64,000 nt of DNA from Flavobacterium sp. (GTDB taxonomy: Bacteria; Bacteroidota; Bacteroidia; Flavobacteriales; Flavobacteriaceae): positions 166,656 through 230,655 of the forward strand of contig JACMLU010000016.1 of NCBI GenBank assembly GCA_014379405.1, in the 5' to 3' direction. Shown one piece after another: positions 16,102 to 25,238 of the stretch; the stretch's first letter is position 1, and every line of letters starts with the position of its first letter. Under the pieces are notes generated by a model that saw only the letters and a program-made list of their open reading frames with translations, was not told the DNA's origin and made no database searches. The translations under genes and the position numbers were made by a program.

Positions 16102-18930
16102 TTAAAACCACTTCCTGGTAAAAAGAGGTAATAACTTGTTGGGGTTGAGCGTGACTACAAATCTTATTTTTTCTCCATAATGGGGTTGTGCTATCTCCCA
16201 TCCGTTATTGGAATACAAAGGGAAATACAATTCGAAATAATCTGTTAGCAAATTCAGTCGAATTCCACTGTCGTAAACAAAGTGCTTCTTTTGCTGCGTA
16301 TATTTTACAAAACCCACATCGCCATAGGCTTCTATCCAATTCCAAATGGCGTAACTGGCATTAAATGTGGTAATCCATTGGTTGGCATAAGGTGTGTTTA
16401 GCTTCGATTTAAAACCTCCTTCTGACATAATAAATTCTTGACTAACAAGTCCTGTACTTGAGGAACGTCCTAAATAAGCATAATCAAAAAGATAATCCGT
16501 AGGTCTGTCCAAGGCAAAACTGAAAAAATCTGAATTGCTGGTGTTGTATAAAAAACTTCCAGCAAACATTCGCAAATTAATTTGACGATTATTTTTGAAG
16601 AGTTTTCTATATTGAATCTCGGTTGATATTTTACCAAATTCCTTCGAAAATTGCACATCACCCATAAAGCTGATATGATTGGTAACTTCAGTTCTTGAAT
16701 TGATATATTTCATATCAAATACGGAATAATCTTCGAGTGAGTTGTCGATAACGATAGCACTTTTTTGTCTATCAACCACAACCTGTCTAGCATAAATTAA
16801 CTGTTTCCGGTTGTCTCTAAAGTTATCTTGGCGAATTTGCATTAGAACCATAGGATTAATTTTCAGATAGGTTGCATCGGGGGCATAATGAAAATAGTTA
16901 CCACTAAAAGAATATCGTACATTAAACAAATTGCTGTTTCTGTAATCTTTATTGACCATAAAAATTGCGGAACCTGTTACGGTCTCGGATTTTATGGAAT
17001 AGGTTGGGTTAATGTCATAAACAAAAGGACGGTTTAAAATTGCTCTGTTATGAAATCGCATTCCAGGGGAAATACCATCATATACATTGTAGGTTAATAT
17101 AGGAGCATATATAATTTGGTTATAGTACGGGTCTTCCAAATCTTTGACAAAGGCAAATTTTATGGGGCGATTATTAGGAAATATTCCTTCTATTTTCTTC
17201 CAGTTATTTCTTAAATTGAATTCAGGAACCTCGTTCTTGTAGTTGATGACAATTTTTTGAGCTTCCTTTCTTTCGAATTGATATACAGTGTCTTTATTTG
17301 TAGTTTCTATCCATTTCTTGAAAACTATAGTATCATTTTTTATTCCATAAATTGGAATTGGAACGGAAACATTTGTTCTGTTTCTAATAGAAAATGTCAC
17401 GCTGTCCTTGGTTTTTGACACATTCGAAAACTTGTAATCTATAATTTCGCGCGTATCGATAATGGTATTAAAAAACCAGTCGATATTTTTATTCGTGTTC
17501 GATTTTAATACTGTTTCAAAATCATTTCTGGTGGTTTGTTTTCCCTTGTTTTCGGCATTGAATTGTTTAATGCTTTTGGACATAAATGGTGCGCCAATAT
17601 ATTCGTCTAAATAAATAAAACTCAATCCTGCTCTGTATTTGCTAGCAATTTGTTCATTGAATTTAATTAAGGTACTTTTTGGTACTCCAAGAGGTTGATC
17701 CAAGTTTTTTCGAGCCATCAGCAAATAAAAATAGCTGTACTGCTGATTGAAATCCAAGGTCAATAAATTAAACCCCTTAAGCAATTTATAATCCGAAACT
17801 CTTCCCATCATCTTGCATTTCGGGTAGTTTTCTTCAATGTAACGCATCATACAATACACCTGAATTCCATCATAAATCCAGTTGTCTTTTCTGGGATCCA
17901 ATTTCAAGGTGTTTTTTAGATAATTATTCAAATAGGTTTTCAAGAATTTAATTTCAAAAAGAAAATCATCAGGAAACGGAACGATAAAAGAGGGCAATTG
18001 GTTCAATCCGTAAAAAGGATTTCGATTGTATTCGGTTTGTGAAACAGTGACTTTTTCAAAGGGATATTTTCCAATTAAATTGCTTGTAAAAGTCACAATT
18101 CTATCGATGGCAATTGCTTTTTTAATTTCGTCGGCCTTGTAGCCTTTTAAATTAGTCAGTACTTCAACGAAACTATTTTTGTAGCTGCGATAAGTGGTTT
18201 TTGGTTCTAAAAAAAGACTAAAATCGGTTCGGTTGTTACCGCTCAGTGTATAAAATGAAAAGGCTTCATTTTGCTGGGTTTGACTGCTTAATAAATCGGT
18301 GGTCAACTCCAATATTTTTGGAATGATGAGACTGATTTCAAAATCGGAAAAAGCATTGGCAATATCATCCAGATTGCAATTACTGTTTCTGACAAAAGCG
18401 TGATTTTCGTATCGAGCAGGAGTAAGAAACCAGTTTTTTAGGTTCATTCCACCATTGTCTGTATAACCATAGCTGGTAAATTTATCGTTGGGAACCTTCA
18501 CGATATAAGTCAAATGCAAAGTAATTTTCTGGTTTGGAGCTAATTTATTTCCTAATTTGACGGTTATCAAATCTGGAGTTTTATCGGTTCTTTCCCAAGA
18601 AAGCTTTGTTTTATCAAGATTTGAAATGCTTAAATTATTGGTACTTCCACGTTCTTCCTCTTTGGCAAGATGAAAACCTCTATAAAATTCATCCGAAAAA
18701 CGCTTGGCCAAGGGCGATGTTTTGGACGAATAAGCATTCATCCAATCATTCAAAACAATCGAGGTTAATGTATCATCCGACTGATTAAAAAACACTAATT
18801 CCTGTTGAATATTCAACGTTTTTCTTTCCGTATTTACCTCGACGACCATATGGGAGTTATGCTGCCCATAGTGTTTCGATGAAATAAATAAAACGAGTAG
18901 GAGAATGATATTTTTGGGGAGTAATTTCAA
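16102..18930 (-). CDS. M1 aminopeptidase-like secreted protein with degenerate active site and beta-barrel-like C-terminus
   Basis: 942 residues with a Sec signal (MKLLPKNIILLLVLFISS). The first ~450 follow the M1 family: an N-terminal beta domain (NQKITLHLTYIVKVPNDKF) and a catalytic-type helical domain. Where HExxH is expected, after GLNQLPSFIVPF, the sequence reads FEIKFLKTYLNNYLKNTL, and the later WxxEGxA position reads WIYDGIQVYCMMRY, so the zinc ligands are gone. From about 620 the sequence is Tyr/Asn-rich with alternating strands (KINPMVLMQIRQDNFRDNR) ending in Trp-Phe, like an outer-membrane barrel. A non-catalytic envelope role is inferred. I recall similar degenerate homologues in flavobacteria. 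Confidence 0.7.
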   Translation of the reverse strand: MKLLPKNIILLLVLFISSKHYGQHNSHMVVEVNTERKTLNIQQELVFFNQSDDTLTSIVLNDWMNAYSSKTSPLAKRFSDEFYRGFHLAKEEERGSTNNLSISNLDKTKLSWERTDKTPDLITVKLGNKLAPNQKITLHLTYIVKVPNDKFTSYGYTDNGGMNLKNWFLTPARYENHAFVRNSNCNLDDIANAFSDFEISLIIPKILELTTDLLSSQTQQNEAFSFYTLSGNNRTDFSLFLEPKTTYRSYKNSFVEVLTNLKGYKADEIKKAIAIDRIVTFTSNLIGKYPFEKVTVSQTEYNRNPFYGLNQLPSFIVPFPDDFLFEIKFLKTYLNNYLKNTLKLDPRKDNWIYDGIQVYCMMRYIEENYPKCKMMGRVSDYKLLKGFNLLTLDFNQQYSYFYLLMARKNLDQPLGVPKSTLIKFNEQIASKYRAGLSFIYLDEYIGAPFMSKSIKQFNAENKGKQTTRNDFETVLKSNTNKNIDWFFNTIIDTREIIDYKFSNVSKTKDSVTFSIRNRTNVSVPIPIYGIKNDTIVFKKWIETTNKDTVYQFERKEAQKIVINYKNEVPEFNLRNNWKKIEGIFPNNRPIKFAFVKDLEDPYYNQIIYAPILTYNVYDGISPGMRFHNRAILNRPFVYDINPTYSIKSETVTGSAIFMVNKDYRNSNLFNVRYSFSGNYFHYAPDATYLKINPMVLMQIRQDNFRDNRKQLIYARQVVVDRQKSAIVIDNSLEDYSVFDMKYINSRTEVTNHISFMGDVQFSKEFGKISTEIQYRKLFKNNRQINLRMFAGSFLYNTSNSDFFSFALDRPTDYLFDYAYLGRSSSTGLVSQEFIMSEGGFKSKLNTPYANQWITTFNASYAIWNWIEAYGDVGFVKYTQQKKHFVYDSGIRLNLLTDYFELYFPLYSNNGWEIAQPHYGEKIRFVVTLNPNKLLPLFTRKWF

Positions 18931-18972
18931 TTATATTTATTAAATGGTAAATAAAATCTGCAGTTGTTTTTT

Positions 18973-19701
18973 CTAAAAATTGGGTGACAAATCATATTTT
19001 TTGTAGAATTTATCCAAAACTTCAACCACTTCGTCTTCCGTGTCTACAATTTTGAATAAATCTAAATCCGTGATATTTATCGTCTTTTCTTGCTCTACTA
19101 AAACTGTTTTTATCCATTCTATCAATCCTGACCAAAAAGCTGTTCCAACCAATATTATCGGGAATTTTCCAATTTTTTTAGTCTGTATCAAAGTTATGGC
19201 TTCAAACATTTCGTCCAAAGTTCCAAAACCTCCTGGCATTACAACAAACCCTTGAGAATATTTTACAAACATTACTTTTCTAACAAAGAAATAATCGAAA
19301 TTCAAGTTTTTGTCGTGATCAATATACGGATTAAAATGCTGCTCAAATGGCAATTCAATATTCAATCCCACCGAAGTTCCTCCGCCTAGATGCGCTCCTT
19401 TATTACCCGCTTCCATAATTCCAGGACCGCCACCAGTAATCACTCCATAACCTGCTTTGCTTATTTTGTATGCAATTTTTTCGGCCAATAAATAATAGGG
19501 AGCATCCGGTTTTGTTCGCGCCGAACCAAAAATAGTGACACAAGGTCCAATGCGACTCATCGTTTCATATCCGTTCACAAACTCGGACATAATCTTGAAA
19601 ATCCCCCAACTGTCGTTAGTTCGAATCTCGTTCCAAGTTTTTCTTTTCAGTTTATCCTGAATTACTTTGTCTTCGTCATTATCAAAATCTTCTAATCTCA
19701 T
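18973..19701 (-). CDS. LOG family protein (TIGR00730, nucleoside monophosphate phosphoribohydrolase type)
   Basis: 242 residues. The two signature blocks are GGGPGIMEAGNKGAHLGGG and PGGFGTLDEMFE, the PGGxGTxxE motif of LOG/lysine-decarboxylase-like proteins that cleave nucleoside 5'-monophosphates (cytokinin ribotides in plants and some bacteria). In bacteria without cytokinins the true substrate is usually unknown, and the old label lysine decarboxylase is wrong. No signal peptide. It lies downstream of the uvrA/DUF559 region. Confidence 0.9.
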   Translation of the reverse strand: MRLEDFDNDEDKVIQDKLKRKTWNEIRTNDSWGIFKIMSEFVNGYETMSRIGPCVTIFGSARTKPDAPYYLLAEKIAYKISKAGYGVITGGGPGIMEAGNKGAHLGGGTSVGLNIELPFEQHFNPYIDHDKNLNFDYFFVRKVMFVKYSQGFVVMPGGFGTLDEMFEAITLIQTKKIGKFPIILVGTAFWSGLIEWIKTVLVEQEKTINITDLDLFKIVDTEDEVVEVLDKFYKKYDLSPNF

Positions 19702-19716
19702 AATCTTTATTTTTCA

Positions 19717-19793
19717 GGAGCTTAATCCAGCTATCCGCTTTATCTTTTCTGGCTTAAAGAAAGCCACAAAAGGATGCCGCTTCTATCTGGGCT
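19717..19793. repeat. Hairpin-centred intergenic repeat, copy B
   Basis: Starts GGAGCTTAATCCAGCTATCC and ends GGATGCCGCTTCTATCTGGG, around an imperfect stem (CTGGCTTAAAGAAAGCC region). Same ends as copy C at 51416-51491; related to copy A at 7383-7462. Confidence 0.7.
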
Positions 19794-19824
19794 ATGACAT
19801 CCGTTTTTTGAATGAATTTTAATT

Positions 19825-19907
19825 GCTAATATAATTCTTTCTTCAAAAATTGCGCCGTATAGTTTTTTTATTTTTACTATTTTCTTCAGGATTTCCTTTG
19901 GCTAGAA
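19825..19907 (-). pseudogene. Decayed duplicate of the uvrA 3' end
   Basis: Read on the minus strand it encodes AKGNPEENSKNKK, a one-base deletion, then [11 protein letters not shown] and a stop. The true uvrA ends [20 protein letters not shown] followed by KKELH. By eye about 80% of some 83 bases match 20500-20582. It lies on the far side of the DUF559 element and in the same orientation as uvrA. No more of uvrA can be recognised between here and the element. Confidence 0.85.
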
Positions 19908-19924
19908 TTATTCCGATTGCTTTT

Positions 19925-20496
19925 CCCCTCCTTTGGAGGGGTGCCTGAAAGGCGGGGTGGTTTTTTAGCCAATACGAATGTTATTTCAACCAAACTCCTC
20001 AATAATATATTTTTCTAACTCTATCATTACATTATTCAAATCATACTTCACTCTTAAATCCGAAATCTTATAAACCTTTAATCCTAATGAAATTAAATAA
20101 TCTTCTCTTTTTTTGTCGTATTCTTCTTTATCGTTATGACTTGATCCGTCAATTTCGATTATTAATCCTAAGGTTTTTACATAAAAATCTACAATATAAT
20201 TGCCTATGATTCTTTGTCTATCAAAATCAATCTTCCAAAACTTCCCTTTGTGTACTTGTAACCAGAAAATAACTTCCGATAGTATACCAGCCTTCCGTAG
20301 GGCTCTGGCTCGAGACTTTAGTTTTATGTTGTAAGGTAAGTTTTCGATAAAGTTTCTATATACGGGCAACCCATTTATATAAGCAGTTATTTCACTATCT
20401 TTTTCCATACAATTTACTTTTTTGGTTGAATTTACAGAAAAAATCATCAGTAGCAAAAGACCACCCCGCCTTTCAGGCACCCCTCCAGAGGAGGGG
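19925..20496. mobile_element. 572-bp inverted-repeat element carrying a DUF559 endonuclease gene
   Basis: The left end 19925-19960 and right end 20461-20496 are inverted copies of 36 bp with one mismatch. Each end holds two small palindromes, CCCCTCC TTT GGAGGGG and GCCT GAA AGGC, like a REP/BIME unit. The interior is filled by one gene on the minus strand. It is placed 2 bp from the uvrA stop codon. No transposase, and no short target duplication was found, but a duplicated uvrA tail lies on the other side (19825-19907). Confidence 0.75.
19986..20408 (-). CDS. DUF559 endonuclease-like protein (Vsr / restriction-endonuclease-like fold)
   Basis: 140 residues. After LKSRARALRKAGILSEVIFW comes KIDFDRQRIIGNYIVDFYV (catalytic-type Asp in the VDFY strand) and IIEIDGSSHND (the E-x-D/H pattern of DUF559), then KKREDYLISLGLKVYKIS. 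This matches DUF559, related to the Vsr mismatch endonuclease fold. The frame is open to 20480, but that extension would be encoded by the terminal repeat, so the Met at 20408 is preferred. In other genomes such genes are often solitary and near palindromic repeats; here it is enclosed by them. Nuclease activity and any role in moving the repeat are inferred. Confidence 0.8.
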   Translation of the reverse strand: MEKDSEITAYINGLPVYRNFIENLPYNIKLKSRARALRKAGILSEVIFWLQVHKGKFWKIDFDRQRIIGNYIVDFYVKTLGLIIEIDGSSHNDKEEYDKKREDYLISLGLKVYKISDLRVKYDLNNVMIELEKYIIEEFG

Positions 20497-20498
20497 AA

Positions 20499-23330
20499 TT
20501 AATGTAATTCTTTCTTCAAAAATTGTGCAGTATAACTTTTCTTGTTTTTAGCAACTTCTTCAGGAGTTCCTTTGGCAACGACTTCACCGCCGCCTTTTCC
20601 ACCTTCGGGACCAATATCGATAATGTAATCGGCCAGTTTGATTACGTCCATATTGTGTTCGATAATCAAGATGGTGTTGCCTTTGTCAACTAGTTTGTTA
20701 ATTACTTCCATTAAAACTCGAATGTCTTCGAAATGTAAGCCAGTTGTGGGTTCGTCTAAAATATAAAACGTATTTCCAGTATCTTTTTTAGCTAATTCTC
20801 CTGCTAATTTAATCCTTTGTGCTTCTCCGCCCGAAAGTGTTGTACTTTGTTGTCCTAAAGTAATATAACCCAAACCAACATCTTGCAAGGTTTTTACTTT
20901 TCGATAAATCTTGGGAATCATTTCAAAGAAAGGAACGGCTTCGTCAATCGTCATATTCAACACATCCGAAATGGATTTTCCTTTGTATCGAATTTCCAAA
21001 GTTTCTCTATTGAAACGTTTGCCTTGGCAAGTTTCGCATTCTACATAAACATCGGGCAAAAAGTTCATTTCAATCGTTCGAACTCCCGAACCTTCGCAGG
21101 TTTCGCAACGTCCACCTTTAACGTTAAAACTAAAACGTCCCGCTTTATAACCCCGAATCATACTCTCGGAAGTCATCGTGAACAGATTTCTAATTTCGGT
21201 AAAAACCTCGGTGTAAGTCGCAGGATTCGAGCGAGGCGTTCGTCCAATTGGGCTTTGGTCAATATCAATTACCTTGTCGATATGTTCCAAACCTTCGATT
21301 TTCTTGTACGGTTTTGGTTTTTTGACACCATTAAAATAAAACGCGTTCAAAATAGGGTAGAGGGTTTCATTAATCAATGTAGATTTTCCGCTTCCAGAAA
21401 CACCTGTCACGCAAATCATTTTGCCCAAAGGCAATTCTATCGAAACATTTTTCAGGTTGTTTCCAGTTGCACCAGTCAATTTTAGGAAATTTCCATTGCC
21501 TTCACGACGTTTTTTTGGAATTTCGATTTCCATTTCGCCGTTCAAATAAGAAGCAGTCAAAGTGTGGTCTTTCAAAATTTCGGCAGGTGTTCCTTTGCTG
21601 ATGATTTCGCCACCGTGTTTTCCCGCTTTTGGACCAATATCAATCACATAATCAGCACGGAGAATCATATCTTTATCGTGTTCCACAACAATTACTGAGT
21701 TACCAATATCCCGCAATTGTTCCAAGGAATGTATCAGTTTATCGTTGTCTCTTTGGTGTAAACCAATGCTCGGTTCGTCCAAAATATACAAAACGCCAAC
21801 CAACTGCGAACCAATTTGTGTCGCCAATCGAATGCGTTGTGCTTCGCCACCGGAAAGCGATTTGGAACTTCGGCTTAAAGCCAAATAATCCAAGCCAACG
21901 TTCATCAAAAAAGCCAATCTGTCCTTGATTTCCTTGATTACTTCGGTGGCAATGGTTTTTTGTTTATCGGATAAATGGTTGTTCAAATCCAGAAACCAAG
22001 CTGTCACATCCGAAATATCCATATCGCATAGTTCGGTAATATTCTTCTCATTGATTTTGAAAAACAAGGCTTCTTTTTTCAATCGTGAACCTTCGCAAAC
22101 TGGACATTTTACTTCGTCCATAAATTCCTTTGCCCAACGTTTTATTGTGGTCGAACCACTTTCGTCGTGTTGGTTTTTGATGAAATGAGAAATCCCTTCA
22201 AACTCAATTTTGTATTCTTTGGTCACGCCCAAAACTTTCGATTCGACCGAGAATTTTTCTTTTCCACCATTCAAAATCATCTCCATTGCCTCATCGGAAA
22301 TGGTCGAAATAGGATCGGTTAATTTGAAACCATATTTCTCGCCAATGATCTCCAATTGCTTGAACATCCAACTACTTTTATATTCGCCCAAAGGAGCAAA
22401 TCCGCCTTTATTTATGGAAAGTTTAGGATTAGGAATTATCTTTTTAATATTGATTTCGTTTACAGTTCCTAAACCTTTGCAATGTTCACAAGCTCCTTTG
22501 GGTGAGTTGAACGAAAATAAATTGGGTTCCGGATTTTGATAGGAAATTCCGGTTGTCGGACACATTAAATTCCGACTAAAAAATCGAATTTCATCGGTGT
22601 CTTGGTCTAAAATCATCAAGACATTTTCGCCGTGATACATCGCCGTTTTGATGCTTTCCGTTAAACGTTTCGCATTATCTTCGGTATTTTCAATCACCAT
22701 TCTGTCAATCACGATTTCGATGTCGTGGGTTTTGTAACGGTCGAGTTTCATTCCCGTCGTGATGTCTTTGATATCGCCATTAATACGGACCTTCAGGAAA
22801 CCTTGTTTGGCAATTTGCTGGAATAATTCGGCATAATGACCTTTTCTGGCGCGAATAATTGGAGCCAAAATATTTATTCGTTTTCCCGCAAAATCCTGAG
22901 TAATTAAATCCTTGATTTGCTCGTCGTCATAAGAAACCATTTTTTCACCTGTGTTGTAACTGTAAGCATCAGCGGCGCGGGCATACAGCAAACGCAGGAA
23001 ATCATAAATTTCGGTTATGGTACCAACTGTTGAGCGAGGACTTTTACTGGTGGTTTTCTGTTCGATGGCAATAACGGGTGAAAGTCCGTCAATTTTATCC
23101 ACATCGGGACGTTCCAGACCGCCCAGGAATTGTCGGGCATAAGCCGAAAAAGTTTCCACGTAACGGCGTTGGCCTTCTGCATAAATCGTGTCGAAAGCCA
23201 GAGAAGATTTTCCAGAACCTGAAAGTCCAGTAATCACGACCAGTTTTTCCCGAGGAATTGTAACGTCTATATTTTTTAGATTGTGTACTCGCGCACCCAA
23301 TACTTCGATGTTGTTATCGTTTTCTAGCAT
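20499..23330 (-). CDS. uvrA: Excinuclease ABC subunit A
   Basis: 943 residues, full length. Damage recognition ATPase of nucleotide excision repair. Walker A motifs [13 protein letters not shown] (about residue 30) and [13 protein letters not shown] (second half), ABC signatures [13 protein letters not shown] and [13 protein letters not shown], and Cys pairs of the zinc modules ([28 protein letters not shown]) are all present. The frame extends to 23342, but TAACTTTG on the minus strand (23354-23347) is a -7 box that puts transcription start near 23341, so the Met at 23330 is used. uvrB is in the same window (31558-33549) but not in an operon with it. Confidence 0.97.
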   Translation of the reverse strand: MLENDNNIEVLGARVHNLKNIDVTIPREKLVVITGLSGSGKSSLAFDTIYAEGQRRYVETFSAYARQFLGGLERPDVDKIDGLSPVIAIEQKTTSKSPRSTVGTITEIYDFLRLLYARAADAYSYNTGEKMVSYDDEQIKDLITQDFAGKRINILAPIIRARKGHYAELFQQIAKQGFLKVRINGDIKDITTGMKLDRYKTHDIEIVIDRMVIENTEDNAKRLTESIKTAMYHGENVLMILDQDTDEIRFFSRNLMCPTTGISYQNPEPNLFSFNSPKGACEHCKGLGTVNEINIKKIIPNPKLSINKGGFAPLGEYKSSWMFKQLEIIGEKYGFKLTDPISTISDEAMEMILNGGKEKFSVESKVLGVTKEYKIEFEGISHFIKNQHDESGSTTIKRWAKEFMDEVKCPVCEGSRLKKEALFFKINEKNITELCDMDISDVTAWFLDLNNHLSDKQKTIATEVIKEIKDRLAFLMNVGLDYLALSRSSKSLSGGEAQRIRLATQIGSQLVGVLYILDEPSIGLHQRDNDKLIHSLEQLRDIGNSVIVVEHDKDMILRADYVIDIGPKAGKHGGEIISKGTPAEILKDHTLTASYLNGEMEIEIPKKRREGNGNFLKLTGATGNNLKNVSIELPLGKMICVTGVSGSGKSTLINETLYPILNAFYFNGVKKPKPYKKIEGLEHIDKVIDIDQSPIGRTPRSNPATYTEVFTEIRNLFTMTSESMIRGYKAGRFSFNVKGGRCETCEGSGVRTIEMNFLPDVYVECETCQGKRFNRETLEIRYKGKSISDVLNMTIDEAVPFFEMIPKIYRKVKTLQDVGLGYITLGQQSTTLSGGEAQRIKLAGELAKKDTGNTFYILDEPTTGLHFEDIRVLMEVINKLVDKGNTILIIEHNMDVIKLADYIIDIGPEGGKGGGEVVAKGTPEEVAKNKKSYTAQFLKKELH

Positions 23331-23346
23331 AAATTTTGGCAAAAAG

Positions 23347-23354
23347 CAAAGTTA
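23347..23354 (-). promoter_or_regulatory. -7 box for uvrA
   Basis: TAACTTTG on the minus strand, 16 nt before the chosen start. No SOS-type palindrome was recognised next to it. Confidence 0.5.
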
Positions 23355-23507
23355 CCATTTTAAGAGCAACTTTTGGGTATGGCTAAGTAAAAGAATAAGT
23401 TAAAATAGTACACGGATTCTACATATTTGCTATCGAAAAAGCACGGATAAAAACAGATTTATTTGGTAAATCAATTAATATTTTTCAATAAAAACTTATT
23501 ACAATCC

Positions 23508-23534
23508 TTGAATTATTTTAAATTTTTATATTTG
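23508..23534 (+). promoter_or_regulatory. Promoter for the conserved hypothetical at 23550
   Basis: TTG (23508-23510), 16-nt spacer, TATATTTG (23527-23534), with the ATG at 23550. This fixes the start and rules out the longer frame from 23463. Confidence 0.6.
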
Positions 23535-23549
23535 AAAAAAAAAAGAGAT

Positions 23550-24071
23550 ATGAATATTTTAGGAATAGGCTCACGTATAAAACATCCTGAATTGGGACTT
23601 GGAGTAGTAACCAACGTAACTGCAAAACAATATTGGGTTACTTTTATAGAAGATGGATTAGAAACCATTGAAATCGACAGCGATTTTGAAATCATTGAAG
23701 CTGTTGATGGCGAAGTAGATTCAGTTAGTTTTCGTGATATAGAAAAATCATTGAAGGATTTGTTGCAAAAATGGAGCGATGTTTCCCAAATAGTTCCCAT
23801 CGCCGATAAGTGGAAAGGCGGTAAAATTATTTTGGAACCAGGAACCAATACACAAAATAAGGAAGTACCCATTGACACTTTTTTTCATAAAATAACAATG
23901 GTTCGCGATAGAATAAGAGTGATGGAACAAAAGATTAATGCGAGTAATCTCGAGGAAGCCGAGAAAATTGATTTACAGCAATACATCACCAGAATTTATG
24001 GAAGTTTGACCACTTTTAATGTGTTGTTCAAAAACTCGAACGATTATTTTGTTGGAGAGAAAACTAAATAG
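23550..24071 (+). CDS. Conserved hypothetical cytosolic protein
   Basis: 173 residues. The N-terminus MNILGIGSRIKHPELGLGVV continues into a small beta-barrel-like segment (TNVTAKQYWVTFIEDGLETI) that resembles a Tudor/SH3-like or CarD-type fold by pattern: hydrophobic strands with a GxGVV turn. The rest is helical (KDLLQKWSDVSQIVPIADKW, then a C-terminal helix pair). No signal peptide. Function unknown. The start is set by a promoter directly upstream. Confidence 0.65.
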   Translation: MNILGIGSRIKHPELGLGVVTNVTAKQYWVTFIEDGLETIEIDSDFEIIEAVDGEVDSVSFRDIEKSLKDLLQKWSDVSQIVPIADKWKGGKIILEPGTNTQNKEVPIDTFFHKITMVRDRIRVMEQKINASNLEEAEKIDLQQYITRIYGSLTTFNVLFKNSNDYFVGEKTK

Positions 24072-24090
24072 TGATCAGTGTCCAGTTGTT

Positions 24091-24119
24091 AGTGTTCAGT
24101 CGATTGCCAACTGAACACT
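24091..24119. terminator. ACTGAACACT hairpin between convergent genes
   Basis: AGTGTTCAGT (24091-24100) pairs perfectly with ACTGAACACT (24110-24119) around a 9-nt loop, between two convergent stop codons. It lacks a strong T-run, so its terminator role is uncertain. Part of the ACTGAACACTG repeat family seen elsewhere in the window. Confidence 0.5.
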
Positions 24120-24120
24120 G

Positions 24121-25083
24121 CTAACTGAATACTCTTTTCCTCTGCCTATTCTCAATATAATCCTCGATGGCTTCTTTGGTAGTGTACCAATTCCTGCCTT
24201 CTTTGTAGGCGTCTATTTTACCTGTTCGAGCCAATAAACTTACGTATTCTTGGCCATAAGGACTGCTAGGTTCGCTAACGATATCTGATATTTTTTGAAA
24301 ATCAGTATTGCTGTCAGGCATTGCATTCAAATAAATGTTTAAGCTGCGTTCCAAGGCTTGACACATCAAAAGCATTAGTTTTTGATAATTGCCATTATTG
24401 GCTTGATTGAGTGCTTCGTAATATTTTTTTCTATCATTTTTGAGGATAATAGCTGGAGGAAAACCACAACGCATCAGTAATAAATTCATGCTCAAACGAA
24501 CCGTTCTTCCATTGCCGTCAAAAAAAGGATGAATCCAAACTAGTTTATGATGAAAAATCGCAGCCAATTCGATATCGTTTAGTTCTAACGGATTGTTATT
24601 GACAAAATCAATCAATTCATCCAACAAATCTGAAACCTTATTGGCGTTTGGCGGAACAAAATTAGCTCCCGAAATACGAACACCGCCATTGCGTAAACGA
24701 CCTGCAAAATCATCTTCAATAGAACGTAAAACCAAACCGTGCAAAGACAAAATATCATTACTTCGCAAAACATAATCATCGTTAATTATAGAAAATAAAT
24801 AATCAATGGCTTTATCGTGATTGTGAGTTTCAAAATGTTCTCTAAGCGATTTTCCTTTTACTGTAATTCCTTCTTGAAGAACCATTTGAGTCTCTCGTAA
24901 GGTTAAAGAATTTCCCTCAATACTATTCGAATTATATGTCCATTCTATAGATAAGCTTTCTCTGATTTTATTCAAAGCAATGTTGGGCATGGGTCTGCTG
25001 ACTTGCAAATCTTGCTTTTTTTGGTACAATCTCTCAAAGGTTGATTGAAATTCTTGTCTATATCCTAAATCTATTTTCCACAT
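24121..25083 (-). CDS. Fic family protein (AMP transferase, self-inhibited class)
   Basis: 320 residues. The active site HPFFDGNGRTVR (near residue 185) fits HxFxDGNGRxxR with the catalytic His and the ATP-binding Arg. An N-terminal helix carries SNSIEGN (near residue 52), the (S/T)xxxE(G/N) inhibitory motif, so this is a class II Fic that restrains itself and needs no separate antitoxin. The C-terminus has a small winged-helix-like part (LLARTGKIDAYKEGRNWYTT), typical of the long Fic proteins. Target unknown. The frame extends to 25101, but TATCTTTG (25098-25091, minus strand) lies in it, so the Met at 25083 is used. Confidence 0.9.
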   Translation of the reverse strand: MWKIDLGYRQEFQSTFERLYQKKQDLQVSRPMPNIALNKIRESLSIEWTYNSNSIEGNSLTLRETQMVLQEGITVKGKSLREHFETHNHDKAIDYLFSIINDDYVLRSNDILSLHGLVLRSIEDDFAGRLRNGGVRISGANFVPPNANKVSDLLDELIDFVNNNPLELNDIELAAIFHHKLVWIHPFFDGNGRTVRLSMNLLLMRCGFPPAIILKNDRKKYYEALNQANNGNYQKLMLLMCQALERSLNIYLNAMPDSNTDFQKISDIVSEPSSPYGQEYVSLLARTGKIDAYKEGRNWYTTKEAIEDYIENRQRKRVFS

Positions 25084-25090
25084 AACTCCA

Positions 25091-25098
25091 CAAAGATA
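25091..25098 (-). promoter_or_regulatory. -7 box for the Fic gene
   Basis: TATCTTTG on the minus strand, 7 nt before the ATG at 25083, implying an almost leaderless message. It decides the start codon. Confidence 0.5.
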
Positions 25099-25238
25099 CA
25101 TTATATTATCGGTAATATTAAATTTTTTATCTATCCGATATTAAAATCTAATTTATTCATTTTTTTTAAAGAGATTTGTTTAATGATTTGTAATAAATTG
25201 TTTATATATTAGCCAAGTTTTTAAAAATATAAGTATTT

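Noticed and set aside
15977..16201. Open frame on the minus strand overlapping the end of the M1-like gene
   Set aside because: It overlaps the real C-terminus in another frame, and the translation has no domain character.
20409..20480. N-terminal extension of the DUF559 frame (begins MPERRGG)
   Set aside because: The extra residues would be encoded by the terminal inverted repeat, and the conserved protein begins after MEKDSE at 20408.
24121..25083. Toxin-antitoxin module around Fic
   Set aside because: The protein carries its own inhibitory helix (SNSIEGN), and no small antitoxin gene is adjacent.
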